NCBI GenBank assembly: GCA_027619415.1
Contig: JAQCFO010000009.1
Span: 1-56,263, forward strand
Origin: Bacteroidota bacterium
GTDB taxonomy: Bacteria; Bacteroidota; Bacteroidia; Flavobacteriales; Flavobacteriaceae
Length of the DNA: 56,263 bases
Direction: 5' to 3'
Position numbers and translations under genes: made by a program. The notes beneath the pieces are model-generated. The model did not search any database. It was given only the letters and a program-made list of their open reading frames with translations, and was not told the DNA's origin. This document shows positions 26,678 through 35,320 of this stretch, in pieces. Every line of letters starts with the position of its first letter. Within the stretch, counting starts at the first letter, position 1.

Positions 26678-27745
26678 TCATTCTTTTAAACTTTTTGATA
26701 ATTCAACAAACACAGCTTGTTGTTCTTTTGTTAATCCGTCAGCAGTAAATATAGAAATTCCTTTTGCCCCATTTTTTTTAGAAATTAAAATAGCTTTTTT
26801 TAAATCTTTAGGGTCTCTCAATGCAGGTGAATAAAGCCCCGAAATTATAGGAAAATCCACATCATTGAATCCTTGTTTTGTAGCAAAACCTATCCAATTA
26901 ATATTCTCTCTATAAAAATTTTGATATAACATTGGATAGGCTTGATCAAGATTCCAATCGTTCCATGCCTGTCTAACCATTTGCCTTGACATTTCAGGAA
27001 ATGGAAATACAGCCGCTGTGACTTTTTTATTTTTAGAATGAGCAACGGTAATAATTTCATTTACAAGACTTGTAATAGCATTTAGCCTAAACTGTCTCCA
27101 TTCTGTTGACAATTCTGGATTTTCAAATTCTATTGGATCTTTATTAAAAATTTTTTTAAACTCTTCTCTAGCAAAAGGGTGGTAGCCAAAGTCATATTCT
27201 GGCATTTCAGTTTTCTGAATAATCTTGTATTTTGGTTGTAAGTCGGCTCCTAAAATAACATCAGGAAATCTAACATAATCTAAATGTACAGATGCTAAAC
27301 CCTTAACTTCCATTAACTTTTTAGCATTATTTATGATATGACTCCTTGCTTCTGGATGAAAAGGACTTAGCCATTGGTAATAATCGACATAAGCTCTGTA
27401 ATCTAAAGAGTTATCTCCATTTTTGTTTACTGCATACCAGTCTGGATTTTTATTAGCAATTGTATCACCTGGACGGTTTAAGGTCCACATCCATCCATGA
27501 ACTTTTATTTTTTTTTTATTAGCTAATGAAATTATATTTTTTAAAATTTCAGGAGATCCGCTGACTAAAATTTCACTTATTCCCAAAGAATCGTAGTAGT
27601 TAAGTTTTTTCTCCCAATCTTTTTTATTAAAATTTTTTTCAGCACTAGTCCAAGTACTAAAAGTAAAATTTTTCTCATCTGTATTTACTTCATTATTACA
27701 GGATGTTATTATAATAGAGAGAATTATAATTAATATTTTTTTCAT
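26678..27745 (-). CDS. GHL10-like glycoside hydrolase family lipoprotein
   Basis: This 355-residue lipoprotein (signal ending IITSCNNE, Cys16) resembles the glycosyl hydrolase-like 10 (DUF187) family, a TIM barrel. Features are KVHGWMWTLNRPGD, LSPFHPEARSHIINNAKKL, and the strand-end motif SVHLDYVRFPD (about 153-163) that carries the conserved Asp. FPFPEMSRQMVRQAWNDWN and WIGFATKQG follow. It probably cleaves a polysaccharide at the cell surface; substrate unknown. Its start overlaps the stop of the CBM9-like gene upstream by 4 bases (ATGA), so the pair is translationally coupled. Confidence 0.8.
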   Translation of the reverse strand: MKKILIIILSIIITSCNNEVNTDEKNFTFSTWTSAEKNFNKKDWEKKLNYYDSLGISEILVSGSPEILKNIISLANKKKIKVHGWMWTLNRPGDTIANKNPDWYAVNKNGDNSLDYRAYVDYYQWLSPFHPEARSHIINNAKKLMEVKGLASVHLDYVRFPDVILGADLQPKYKIIQKTEMPEYDFGYHPFAREEFKKIFNKDPIEFENPELSTEWRQFRLNAITSLVNEIITVAHSKNKKVTAAVFPFPEMSRQMVRQAWNDWNLDQAYPMLYQNFYRENINWIGFATKQGFNDVDFPIISGLYSPALRDPKDLKKAILISKKNGAKGISIFTADGLTKEQQAVFVELSKSLKE

Positions 27746-28836
27746 TTTAATCTGTTTAATAATCCGTTTTCGCTTATAGAATAAACCACTCCATTAATGT
27801 TATTTGTTTTTAAATTAAAGCCAGTATAGGTCTTTAAAAAATTAACTTTAACTGTTTTTTTTGGTGAATGTAATGCGTTAATGTTGACTTCAGTCCCAAT
27901 TTTTGTTTCTTTTAATTTTTTAAAATTTTTAAATGAGATTTCTCTGAATAAAGCATGAATCACCTGCTCAGTTAAATAATCTGTTTGATGTGTGAATTTT
28001 GTTTTGGAATTGCTGTTGTTTGTGGAAAATTGAATATATCCCCAGTTTTCAGGGACATGCATATCAATCACTCCTTGATTGGACCAAACCCAATTGTATT
28101 CAGGCAATAACTTTCCATCTTGTTTCTTTCTTGAATATTTTTTGTTAATTAATTCAAAATCCCAATTAACTCTTGAAAAATTGATTCTCCATTGCTCATT
28201 GTTTACAGGAATTTCCTTAGGTGTGTTTTTTAGTTGTATAAAAGGTTGTAATGGAATCGCTAGTTCTATTGACCAAAACTTATCTAAATCATTAGGGTTA
28301 TTTAATGTTCCTTCGACATATATGCCAGTTTTTAAATATTTTAGGTCCCATTCATTTTTTGCTTTTCCTCCAAGTTTGTAAGGTTTGTTTAATAGTAAAT
28401 CCCAAACAGTTCCTAAAGCATTAATCTCGATTTCACCATAGTTATGAGTGTCATTTGAGGGACTAATGAATACTTCGAAATCATTATTTTTGAAAATTAC
28501 AGCATCTTTCTTGGTTATGTCTGCCCAAATATGTTGTTCCTCTAATTTTGCAAATATGTATAAATACTTTTTGTCCCAAAGCATTTTTATCCTTGTTTTT
28601 TGAAGGGGAGATTTTACCCCCTCTATATCGATAAAATATTCACTATAACTTGTGTTTATCCAGTCTATTTCATTGTCTTTACCATCAATAGTAATTGTGT
28701 TTGAGGTTTTGTTTACAACATAGGTTTTTGGAATCACCGTTTTATTACTTAAATCAATATTGATTTCTCTTTTAGATTCACAATTAATAAAAAAATAGCT
28801 TATAATAATTACTAATAAATGTCTGATCATAGCCAA
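27742..28836 (-). CDS. CBM9-like carbohydrate-binding lipoprotein
   Basis: This 364-residue protein starts with a lipoprotein signal (IISYFFINCES, Cys19 by the first Met; the third residue is also Met and may be the true start). Residues 45-270 match the family 9-like carbohydrate-binding module: ITIDGKDNEIDWINTSYS, IKMLWDKKYLYIFAKLEE, FEVFISPSNDTHNYGEIEINALGT. It ends with a segment of unclear fold. It overlaps the GHL10-like gene by 4 bases, and the two probably bind and process the same glycan. The gene is divergent from the EEP-fold gene at 28858 with 21 bases between starts. Confidence 0.8.
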   Translation of the reverse strand: MAMIRHLLVIIISYFFINCESKREINIDLSNKTVIPKTYVVNKTSNTITIDGKDNEIDWINTSYSEYFIDIEGVKSPLQKTRIKMLWDKKYLYIFAKLEEQHIWADITKKDAVIFKNNDFEVFISPSNDTHNYGEIEINALGTVWDLLLNKPYKLGGKAKNEWDLKYLKTGIYVEGTLNNPNDLDKFWSIELAIPLQPFIQLKNTPKEIPVNNEQWRINFSRVNWDFELINKKYSRKKQDGKLLPEYNWVWSNQGVIDMHVPENWGYIQFSTNNSNSKTKFTHQTDYLTEQVIHALFREISFKNFKKLKETKIGTEVNINALHSPKKTVKVNFLKTYTGFNLKTNNINGVVYSISENGLLNRLK

Positions 28837-28857
28837 TAAATATATTAAATTTAAATC

Positions 28858-29688
28858 ATGAATAATATACTGTATATATTTCTAATTTTTTTATTAAATA
28901 ACACTCAAAATATAAAAGTTATTTCTTATAATATACGTTATAACAATCCTAATGATAAGGTTAATATTTGGAGCAACAGAAAATCAACTGTTATAGAATT
29001 TATTTCTAATGAAAATGCAGATTTTGTTGGAATGCAAGAGGTCTTAAGTTCTCAATTAATTGACTTAATGAATTTGTTGCCACGTTATAATTACATAGGG
29101 GTGGGCAGAGATGACGGCAAAATCAGAGGGGAGTATAGTCCGATTTTATTTAATAATAATAAATATGAAGTCTTGGAATCAGACACCTTTTGGTTGTCTG
29201 AAACTCCAAACGAAATTTCTGTAGGCTGGGATGCTTCAATGGAAAGAATCTGTACTTATGGGCTTTTTAAAAATTTAAATTCAAATAAAAAAATATGGAT
29301 ATTTAATACACATTTTGATCATGTTGGTACGTTAGCTAGAGAGAAATCTGTTGAATTAATTATTGATAAAATAAATAAGCTAAATGAAATGAATTATCCA
29401 GTATTATTAACTGGAGATTTTAATTTGGAAGATGAAAATAAATCAATAAAAAAACTTCAAAATGAATTCATAGATTCTAAAAAAGATATACTAAAAAGTA
29501 ATCATTTTTATGGAACATATAATGGATTTAATAATGTTAAGTCTAATAAAAGAATTGATTATGTATTTTTCAAAAACTTGATTTTAATCAATTCTAAGCA
29601 TGTCTATATTAAAACTAAAGCTGAGAATTGGGCATCAGACCATCATCCTGTAGTTGCTTATTTAAAACGCATAAATGAAAATGATTAA
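28858..29688 (+). CDS. Endonuclease/exonuclease/phosphatase family protein
   Basis: This 276-residue protein has an N-terminal hydrophobic segment and the complete EEP fold. VISYNIRYN supplies the N-terminal Asn, ADFVGMQEVL the metal-binding Glu, FNTHFDHVGTLAREKS the His/Asp site, LLTGDFNLED the Asp/Asn pair, and NWASDHHPVVAYL the C-terminal catalytic His. Exported members of this branch often hydrolyse phosphodiesters of lipids or glycans rather than DNA. Substrate is unknown. It stands alone on the + strand, divergent from the CBM9-like gene. Confidence 0.85.
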   Translation: MNNILYIFLIFLLNNTQNIKVISYNIRYNNPNDKVNIWSNRKSTVIEFISNENADFVGMQEVLSSQLIDLMNLLPRYNYIGVGRDDGKIRGEYSPILFNNNKYEVLESDTFWLSETPNEISVGWDASMERICTYGLFKNLNSNKKIWIFNTHFDHVGTLAREKSVELIIDKINKLNEMNYPVLLTGDFNLEDENKSIKKLQNEFIDSKKDILKSNHFYGTYNGFNNVKSNKRIDYVFFKNLILINSKHVYIKTKAENWASDHHPVVAYLKRINEND

Positions 29689-29833
29689 AAAATTAATTTT
29701 TAGTTTTCTGATATTCCTTGTTATAAACAGTTAAAAAAGAATATGATAAACTAGAAATTAAAACGACGGGACTTTGTAAAGATTAATGTAATTTTAGATT
29801 AGAATAAATAAAAAATTATAAATATTAATTTAG

Positions 29834-30532
29834 ATGATAAATAAAAAAGTATTTAATGTTAAGGATGCTTTAGAGGGTGTTAAGAGTGGAATGACTCTAA
29901 TGGTTGGGGGTTTTGGTCTTAGTGGCATTCCAGAAAATGCTATTGAACAATTAGTGAAACTTGAATTAACTGATCTTATATGTATTTCAAATAATGCTGG
30001 TGTAGATGATTTCGGTCTAGGCTTATTGCTTAAAAAGCATCAAATAAAGAAAATGATTTCTTCTTATGTTGGTGAAAATGACGAATTTGAACGCCAAATG
30101 CTTTCAGGGGAGCTTGAAGTGGACTTGATTCCTCAAGGAACACTAGCTGAAAAATGCAGATCTGCACAATCAGGTATTCCAGCGTTTTATACGCCTGCTG
30201 GATTTGGAACTGAAGTGGCTGAGGGAAAAGAGACTAGAGCTTTTGGTAACAAAATGTATGTTTTAGAACATGCTTTTAAAGCAGATTTCTCATTTGTCAA
30301 AGCTTGGAAAGGAGATGAAGCAGGAAATTTGATTTTTAAAGGAACAGCAAGAAATTTCAATCCAAATATGTGTGGTGCAGCAAAAATAACAGTAGCTGAA
30401 GTTGAAGAAATTGTTCCATTAGGAGAGTTAGATCCAAATCAAATACATATCCCAGGAATTTTTATTCAACGTATTTTTCAAGGTTCTAATTATGAAAAAA
30501 GAATCGAACAGAGAACTATTAGAAAAAATTAA
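29834..30532 (+). CDS. scoA: 3-oxoacid CoA-transferase subunit A
   Basis: This 232-residue alpha subunit of a succinyl-CoA:3-ketoacid CoA-transferase activates acetoacetate for ketone body or fatty acid use. The signature MVGGFGLSGIPENAI lies near residues 21-35, with CISNNAGVDDFGLG next and the glycine-rich PAFYTPAGFGTEVAEGKE near 117-134. It is normal in length and followed by the beta subunit 3 bases downstream. Confidence 0.95.
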   Translation: MINKKVFNVKDALEGVKSGMTLMVGGFGLSGIPENAIEQLVKLELTDLICISNNAGVDDFGLGLLLKKHQIKKMISSYVGENDEFERQMLSGELEVDLIPQGTLAEKCRSAQSGIPAFYTPAGFGTEVAEGKETRAFGNKMYVLEHAFKADFSFVKAWKGDEAGNLIFKGTARNFNPNMCGAAKITVAEVEEIVPLGELDPNQIHIPGIFIQRIFQGSNYEKRIEQRTIRKN

Positions 30533-30535
30533 TTT

Positions 30536-31192
30536 ATGTTAGATAAAATAGGAATAGCAAAACGTATTGCTAAAGAAGTTAAAGATGGTTATTATGTGAA
30601 TCTTGGAATAGGGATTCCTACTTTAGTAGCAAATTTTGTCAGAGACGATATTGAAGTTGAATTTCAAAGTGAAAATGGAGTTTTAGGTATGGGCCCTTTT
30701 CCATTTGAAGGTGAAGAAGATGCTGATATTATTAATGCAGGTAAACAAACAATTACAACTTTACCGGGAGCTAGTTTTTTTGATTCTGCCTTGAGCTTCT
30801 CTATGATAAGAGGTCAGCATGTTGATCTTACTATTCTTGGTGCTATGGAAGTTTCAGAAAATGGTGATATAGCTAATTGGAAAATTCCTGGCTTTATGGT
30901 TAAAGGAATGGGAGGAGCGATGGATTTAGTGGCTTCTGCAGAAAATATAATAGTAGCGATGATGCATACAAATAAAAAAGGTAAGTCTAAGCTTTTAAAA
31001 CGATGTTCTTTACCACTTACGGGTGTTGGATGTATAAATAAAATAGTAACAAATTTAGCTGTGATCGAAATTACTGATGGTGGTTTTAAATTACTAGAAA
31101 GAGCCCCAGGTATTTCTGTAGAAGAAATTGTAAGCAGCACAGATGGTCGCCTAATAATAGATGGTGATATTCCAGAAATGATAATTGACTAG
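30536..31192 (+). CDS. scoB: 3-oxoacid CoA-transferase subunit B
   Basis: This 218-residue beta subunit carries the catalytic glutamate in EFQSENGVLGMGPFP (E46 region), the residue that forms the glutamyl-CoA thioester. The N-terminal NLGIGIPTLVANF and LPGASFFDSALSFSMIRGQH are typical. It is paired with subunit A and surely works as the heteromeric enzyme. No thiolase or hydroxybutyrate dehydrogenase is nearby. Confidence 0.95.
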   Translation: MLDKIGIAKRIAKEVKDGYYVNLGIGIPTLVANFVRDDIEVEFQSENGVLGMGPFPFEGEEDADIINAGKQTITTLPGASFFDSALSFSMIRGQHVDLTILGAMEVSENGDIANWKIPGFMVKGMGGAMDLVASAENIIVAMMHTNKKGKSKLLKRCSLPLTGVGCINKIVTNLAVIEITDGGFKLLERAPGISVEEIVSSTDGRLIIDGDIPEMIID

Positions 31193-31326
31193 CATAATAA
31201 AACCTGTATACAACTTTTAAGTTTTCAGTTAAAACGAAAAAAGTAATAATAAAACATGAGTTATTTTTAAGATAACTAAACTACTTTTGGGTGTATTTAC
31301 AATTAATTTTATCATCTAACATTTGA

Positions 31327-32115
31327 ATGGCAAAACTTCCAAAAAAATATCAATTTTTAGATCTATCTGACTACGGACGCCCAGCTGGTCGTTGGATTGC
31401 TAAACAGCTTCAGAATACGGATATTACTCCAATTCATGTTACGACCATGTTTATTATAGCTGGACTTATTGCTATTGTATTCATGCTTAATGAATACAAT
31501 ATAATAGCTTCTTTTTTTATTATATTAAAATCTATTTTGGATGCAACCGATGGAGAACTATCACGCTTAAAAAATATGCCATCTTATATAGGGCGTTATT
31601 ATGATTCAATAGCAGATATCTCACTTAATTTTTGTTTTTTATTAGCTTTTTGTTATATCTCGGATAGTTCAATAATTTATATGTTGATAGCTTTTTTTGG
31701 AATTCAACTTCAAGGGACAGTCTATAACTACTATTATGTTATTTTGCGAAATTCTGTGAAAGGCGATTCAACCAGTCGAGTTTTTGAGGATTCTGCTCCA
31801 AAAGCTCTTAAGGGGGAGAGTCAACATATGGTAAATATTTTTTATAAAATTTACGATATATTATATATTTCTTTTGATAAAATTATGTATCATATGGATA
31901 AAAATGCAAGAGATAGTCAGCCATTTCCAAAGTGGTTTATGACCATAGTTTCTATTTATGGTCTAGGATTTCAATTGCTAATTATGGCTCTTATGTTGGC
32001 CTTTAATCTTCATAACTATGTAATCCCTTTTTTTATTATCTATTCAGTTTTTATAGTGGTATTTGTTGGAATGAGAAAAACAATTATTAAATCCTTTGGA
32101 AATAAAGATTTTTAG
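31327..32115 (+). CDS. CDP-alcohol phosphatidyltransferase family membrane protein
   Basis: This 262-residue integral membrane enzyme has the CDP-alcohol transferase motif at residues 72-97: D72xxD75G76 with R80, then G89xxxD93xxxD97 (LDATDGELSRL...GRYYDSIAD). The four Asp residues bind the metal and CDP-alcohol. Several helices flank it. It probably transfers a phospho-alcohol headgroup to a lipid; which phospholipid is not evident. It has no close operon partner and is followed by the degenerate region at tRNA-Pro. Confidence 0.88.
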   Translation: MAKLPKKYQFLDLSDYGRPAGRWIAKQLQNTDITPIHVTTMFIIAGLIAIVFMLNEYNIIASFFIILKSILDATDGELSRLKNMPSYIGRYYDSIADISLNFCFLLAFCYISDSSIIYMLIAFFGIQLQGTVYNYYYVILRNSVKGDSTSRVFEDSAPKALKGESQHMVNIFYKIYDILYISFDKIMYHMDKNARDSQPFPKWFMTIVSIYGLGFQLLIMALMLAFNLHNYVIPFFIIYSVFIVVFVGMRKTIIKSFGNKDF

Positions 32116-32165
32116 ATAATAGAACTATTATTTTAGTTAAATTGTATTTATAAAGTAATTACTAT

Positions 32166-32231
32166 ATAAAATTAGCTCTCTTTTTATCTTTTCTATTTGT
32201 TATATCGTGTACTAAAGATCCTATGGTTTAA
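32166..32231 (+). pseudogene. Lipoprotein signal-peptide remnant
   Basis: In this frame the DNA reads IKLALFLSFLFVISCTKDP then MV and a stop, a textbook Bacteroidota lipoprotein signal with lipobox FVISC. The first codon is ATA where ATG would be expected, and the frame stops six codons after the Cys. It is most simply a decayed gene; an active short peptide would need an unusual start. Confidence 0.4.
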
Positions 32232-32346
32232 CTAAAACATCTGTTGATATCAAGTTTTGACCATCTTTACTTCTTAACCTATAAAAGACCTCAGATTCAC
32301 CTTTTTCATTGATTCGTGACCTCCTAAGAAATAGAGTGAGTTTCAT
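32221..32346 (-). pseudogene. N-terminal remnant of a tyrosine recombinase/integrase (Arm DNA-binding domain)
   Basis: The minus-strand frame encodes 41 residues starting MKLTLFLRRSRINEKGES and continuing EVFYRLRSKDGQNLISTDV to VKP before a TAG. This matches the start of the Arm DNA-binding domain of Bacteroidota phage-type integrases: a strand of the form K-x-T-L/F-x-L-R, a KxGExPVxxRI-like turn and an ISTGIxV-like strand that normally runs on to a Trp. The core-binding and catalytic domains are missing. It lies 98 bases from the 3' end of tRNA-Pro on the same strand, the usual place for an integrase of a tRNA-targeting element. Confidence 0.6.
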
Positions 32347-32389
32347 ACCTAAAGATAGTGAAAAAGTATCAATACGGATACCGATACCA

Positions 32390-32442
32390 AAAGAAAAAAC
32401 TCCTTATAAAACACTGAAAATGAGTTAATTATAAAGAGTTTT
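32390..32442 (-). terminator. Intrinsic terminator downstream of tRNA-Pro
   Basis: TTATAAAGAGTTTT at 32429-32442 pairs with AAAACTCCTTATAA at 32396-32409 (14 bp, one mismatch, 19-base loop). Read on the minus strand the stem is followed by TTCTTTTGG, a T-rich tail. It begins 2 bases after the tRNA-Pro 3' end. Confidence 0.65.
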
Positions 32443-32443
32443 G

Positions 32444-32518
32444 TCGGGGTGGCAGGATTCGAACCTGCGACCTCCGCGTCCCAAACGCGGCGCGATAACC
32501 GGGCTACGCTACACCCCG
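32444..32518 (-). tRNA. tRNA-Pro (UGG)
   Basis: Read on the minus strand the gene folds as a complete cloverleaf: acceptor CGGGGTG with CACCCCG, anticodon loop TTTGGGA giving anticodon TGG, and T loop GGTTCGAATCC. The discriminator base is A and CCA is not encoded (CAA follows). It has its own promoter and terminator and neighbours an integrase remnant. Confidence 0.97.
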
Positions 32519-32530
32519 AGGTGAGCGGCG

Positions 32531-32561
32531 CAAATATAGTATTATTTCAAAAATCATCAAA
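32531..32561 (-). promoter_or_regulatory. Promoter of tRNA-Pro
   Basis: On the minus strand TTTG (32561-32558) is followed after 19 bases by TATATTTG (32538-32531), a perfect TAnnTTTG -7 box of the Bacteroidota sigma factor. It ends 12 bases before the tRNA 5' end, the right distance for a transcript start close to the tRNA. Confidence 0.7.
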
Positions 32562-32666
32562 CATTATATGACATTTATAAGATAATAATTTATGATGATA
32601 ACTTTTTATACTTTTTTACTCTTAAAAGTCTCAATTATTTTAAATTTATGTTTTAAAAATTATACT

Positions 32667-33605
32667 ATGTCAATAGAAAGAATTAAAACATTGATTATTG
32701 GATCAGGACCTGCAGGTTATTCAGCAGCTATTTACGCTTCAAGGGCAGATTTAAACCCAGTTTTATACACTGGTATGGAGCCAGGAGGTCAGTTAACTAC
32801 TACCACGGAAGTAGATAATTTTCCAGGTTATCCGGAAGGAGTGGATGGACCCTCAATGATGGTAGATCTTCAAAAGCAAGCTGAAAGGTTTGGAACTGAA
32901 GTTAGGATAGGATTAGTAACTAAAGTAGATTTTAGTAATAAAATTGGAGGCATTCATAAAGTTATAGTAGATGAAAAATTAGAGATTGAAGCTGAAACTA
33001 TAATCATATCTACCGGAGCTACTGCAAAATATTTAGGCATCCCATCAGAACAGAGGTTAATAGGTGGTGGTGTTTCTGCTTGTGCTGTTTGTGATGGATT
33101 TTTTTATAAAGGACAAGATGTAGCTATAGTGGGCGGTGGCGACACTGCAGCTGAGGAAGCTACTTATTTAGCTAACATTTGCTCTAAGGTAACTATGATT
33201 GTTAGAAAAGGTGAAATGAAAGCTTCAAAAGCAATGCAACATAGGGTTGAATCGAAAAGTAATATTGAACTTAGGTATCATTCTCAAATTCAAGAAGTTT
33301 TAGGAAAAGACGTAGTTGAAGGAGTAAGGATTGTTAATACTGAAACAAATAAATTAGATGATGTAGAAGTCACCGGTCTTTTTATAGCTATTGGACACAA
33401 GCCTAATACTGATATTTTTATAAATCAAATTGATATGGATGATTCTGGATATATTATTACTCACGGAAAAACAACAAATACTAATCTACCTGGAGTTTTT
33501 GCATCTGGAGATGTTCAAGATAAAGATTACAGACAAGCAGTAACAGCTGCCGGTACAGGATGTATGGCAGCGTTAGATGCAGAGCGTTATTTGGCAGGGT
33601 TATAG
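32667..33605 (+). CDS. trxB: Thioredoxin-disulfide reductase
   Basis: This 312-residue NADPH-dependent flavoprotein reduces thioredoxin. FAD loop: TLIIGSGPAGYSAAIYASRA. Redox-active pair: C139 and C142 (SACAVCDG). NADPH loop: VAIVGGGDTAAEEA. C-terminal FAD segment: GVFASGDVQDKDYRQAVTAAGTGCMAA. The start at 32667 is chosen because homologues begin just before this FAD loop; an upstream in-frame ATG at 32592 would add 25 hydrophobic residues of no family value. It is a single-gene unit near other redox genes (oxyR, sodC). Confidence 0.96.
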   Translation: MSIERIKTLIIGSGPAGYSAAIYASRADLNPVLYTGMEPGGQLTTTTEVDNFPGYPEGVDGPSMMVDLQKQAERFGTEVRIGLVTKVDFSNKIGGIHKVIVDEKLEIEAETIIISTGATAKYLGIPSEQRLIGGGVSACAVCDGFFYKGQDVAIVGGGDTAAEEATYLANICSKVTMIVRKGEMKASKAMQHRVESKSNIELRYHSQIQEVLGKDVVEGVRIVNTETNKLDDVEVTGLFIAIGHKPNTDIFINQIDMDDSGYIITHGKTTNTNLPGVFASGDVQDKDYRQAVTAAGTGCMAALDAERYLAGL

Positions 33606-33649
33606 CATGTATTTACTTTTAAATTAGTATATAAATTAATTAGTTAAAC

Positions 33650-34114
33650 ATGAATAGAATTATATTAAAAATGAGAAATACTTTATCTTTTTTTATATTG
33701 CCTGCAGCATGGATATGCGGAGTCAGAGTTGATTCGTTAAGCGAAAACACCTGTACAGTTAGAGTCAAGCACAGATGGATTAATCAAAATCCCTTCAAGT
33801 CTCTTTTTTGGGCTGTCCAAGGAATGGCAGCTGAAATGGCTGGTGGATTGCTTTTGATGAACAAAATAAATAAAAGTGGACATAGTATCGCTATGCTTTT
33901 GGTTGGATCTAGCTCTGTTTTTACGAAGAAAGCTACTGGAAAAATATTATTCACTTATGATATGGGTAAAGCTTTAGATAAATTAATATTAGATGCAGTT
34001 ACAACTAAACTTCCACAAACTATTACACTTAATACTAATGGAGTTAATCAAAACGGAGATGTTGTTTCAGAATTTTCATTTCAATGGAGTGTCAAACTAA
34101 GATCAAAATTTTAA
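33650..34114 (+). CDS. DUF4442 (hotdog-fold) protein
   Basis: This 154-residue protein has the DUF4442 pattern of a thioesterase-like hotdog fold: an N-terminal helix, VKHRWINQNPFKSLFWAVQGMAAEMAGG (about 39-66) as the central helix region, then beta strands. Acyl-CoA or acyl-carrier thioester hydrolysis is possible but untested. It follows trxB by 44 bases. Confidence 0.75.
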   Translation: MNRIILKMRNTLSFFILPAAWICGVRVDSLSENTCTVRVKHRWINQNPFKSLFWAVQGMAAEMAGGLLLMNKINKSGHSIAMLLVGSSSVFTKKATGKILFTYDMGKALDKLILDAVTTKLPQTITLNTNGVNQNGDVVSEFSFQWSVKLRSKF

Positions 34115-34175
34115 CATTTTTTAAAGATTTAAAAACCTTTTTTATAATTATATTTATTACAAACAAAATTCTATT

Positions 34176-34361
34176 ATGTCAAGATCTGTGTACAACTACA
34201 CTATAGATGTTTTAAAAAAAGTAAGTTTTAACCCCGTATTATTTAAAAAAGAATTAAATAAAGCATCTTCAAGATTGTTGCCTTATGAATATAACGAACT
34301 AATTATTTGGGTTAAAAACTACACTCAATATAATCCACACTTAGTTGGAGCATTAATGTAA
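34176..34361 (+). CDS. Short conserved hypothetical protein
   Basis: This 61-residue soluble protein (MSRSVYNYTIDVLKKVSFNP...) is predicted to be mainly helical and has the look of the small conserved flavobacterial proteins of the form FDxxLFxKELxKAxxxLLPxEL. Function unknown. It ends right against the stop of the convergent oxyR gene (34361/34362). Confidence 0.65.
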   Translation: MSRSVYNYTIDVLKKVSFNPVLFKKELNKASSRLLPYEYNELIIWVKNYTQYNPHLVGALM

Positions 34362-35315
34362 TTACTCTTTTTTTGTTTCTCTGTTTTTAAGAGGACTAAT
34401 AATTTCAACATCATTAAACTGAATTTTTGTCTTAGAAATTGAATGAATCAATTTGTAAATCTCTTCAATTATATGGATTTTCAATTTATTTTGTTTGTAA
34501 ACTAGACTAATTTCTCTAGAAGGCTGTGGCTTTTGAAAACCATGTAACATTGTTTTTTGACTCTCAGATAAATTCAATGTATGCAGGTATGGTAAAAACG
34601 TAATACCTAAACCTTGATCAACAAGGTTTGTTAATGTTTCAAAACTTCCGCTTTTTATTTCAAACTTTCCATCGTATTCATAGCAGTTAAAGCATAGGTT
34701 TTCAATACTATTTCTAAAACAGTGACCGTCCTTTAATAGCAACAAATCATTAGAGTACATATCTTTTGGAACTAAATCTTTTTTACCAAAATGCTTGAAT
34801 TTTTTTGGTAAATAAGCAACAAATGGTTCGTAGTATATTGGTTTTTCAATTAGATCATTATCCTCTAAAGGTGTTGCGGCAATAATTAAATCTAAATGAC
34901 CATTTTTTAATTCATAAACTAATTCCTTAGTTGGTAATTCAAAGTATGAAATCTTAAGCAATGGAAACCTTTTAACTAATTCACCTGCAAACATTGGAAG
35001 AAGGGTAGGCATTACTGTAGGTATAATACCTATTCTAAATGGTCCGCCAATTATACCTTTTTGCTGATCAAGAACGTCTCTCATTTTTTCTGATTCGCTA
35101 ACAATTACTTTTGATTGTTCTATTATTTTTATACCTAAATCAGTTAGTTCTATTGGTTTTTTTGATCTATCAAAAATAATTACATCTAGTTCGCTTTCTA
35201 ATTTCTGAACTTGCATGCTTAATGTAGGTTGAGTAACAAAACATTTTTCTGCAGCTTTTGTGAAGTTTTTGTATTCTGCAATGGCAATGGCATATTTTAG
35301 CTGAATAATAGTCAT
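34362..35315 (-). CDS. oxyR: OxyR-type hydrogen peroxide-sensing LysR regulator
   Basis: This 317-residue LysR regulator has the helix-turn-helix at about 18-37 (FTKAAEKCFVTQPTLSMQVQ) and the periplasmic-binding-like sensor from 90 on. The peroxide-sensing cysteines fall at C199 and C208 (DGHCFRNSIENLCF), the same numbers as in E. coli OxyR; a third Cys is at 211. It should activate peroxide defence genes upon disulfide formation. No catalase is in the window, though trxB and sodC lie close. A perfect 13-bp inverted repeat sits just before the start codon and may be its operator. Confidence 0.92.
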   Translation of the reverse strand: MTIIQLKYAIAIAEYKNFTKAAEKCFVTQPTLSMQVQKLESELDVIIFDRSKKPIELTDLGIKIIEQSKVIVSESEKMRDVLDQQKGIIGGPFRIGIIPTVMPTLLPMFAGELVKRFPLLKISYFELPTKELVYELKNGHLDLIIAATPLEDNDLIEKPIYYEPFVAYLPKKFKHFGKKDLVPKDMYSNDLLLLKDGHCFRNSIENLCFNCYEYDGKFEIKSGSFETLTNLVDQGLGITFLPYLHTLNLSESQKTMLHGFQKPQPSREISLVYKQNKLKIHIIEEIYKLIHSISKTKIQFNDVEIISPLKNRETKKE

Positions 35316-35320
35316 AATTA

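Larger units (their letters stand above)
32116..32443. other. Degenerate region beside tRNA-Pro
   Basis: This stretch holds no intact gene of normal size. It contains an open lipoprotein signal fragment on + (about 32166-32231), a 41-codon fragment of a tyrosine integrase on - (32221-32346) and the tRNA-Pro terminator (32390-32442). The mixture of truncated frames next to a tRNA suggests decay of a former integrated element. Confidence 0.6.

Noticed and set aside
32444-32518. Search for a duplicated tRNA-Pro 3' end as an attachment repeat
   Set aside because: No second copy of the tRNA 3' segment was seen in the window, so an att pair is not claimed.
32592-32666. Upstream extension of trxB
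   Set aside because: It adds 25 hydrophobic residues before the conserved FAD motif and is not family-like; the ATG at 32667 is preferred.
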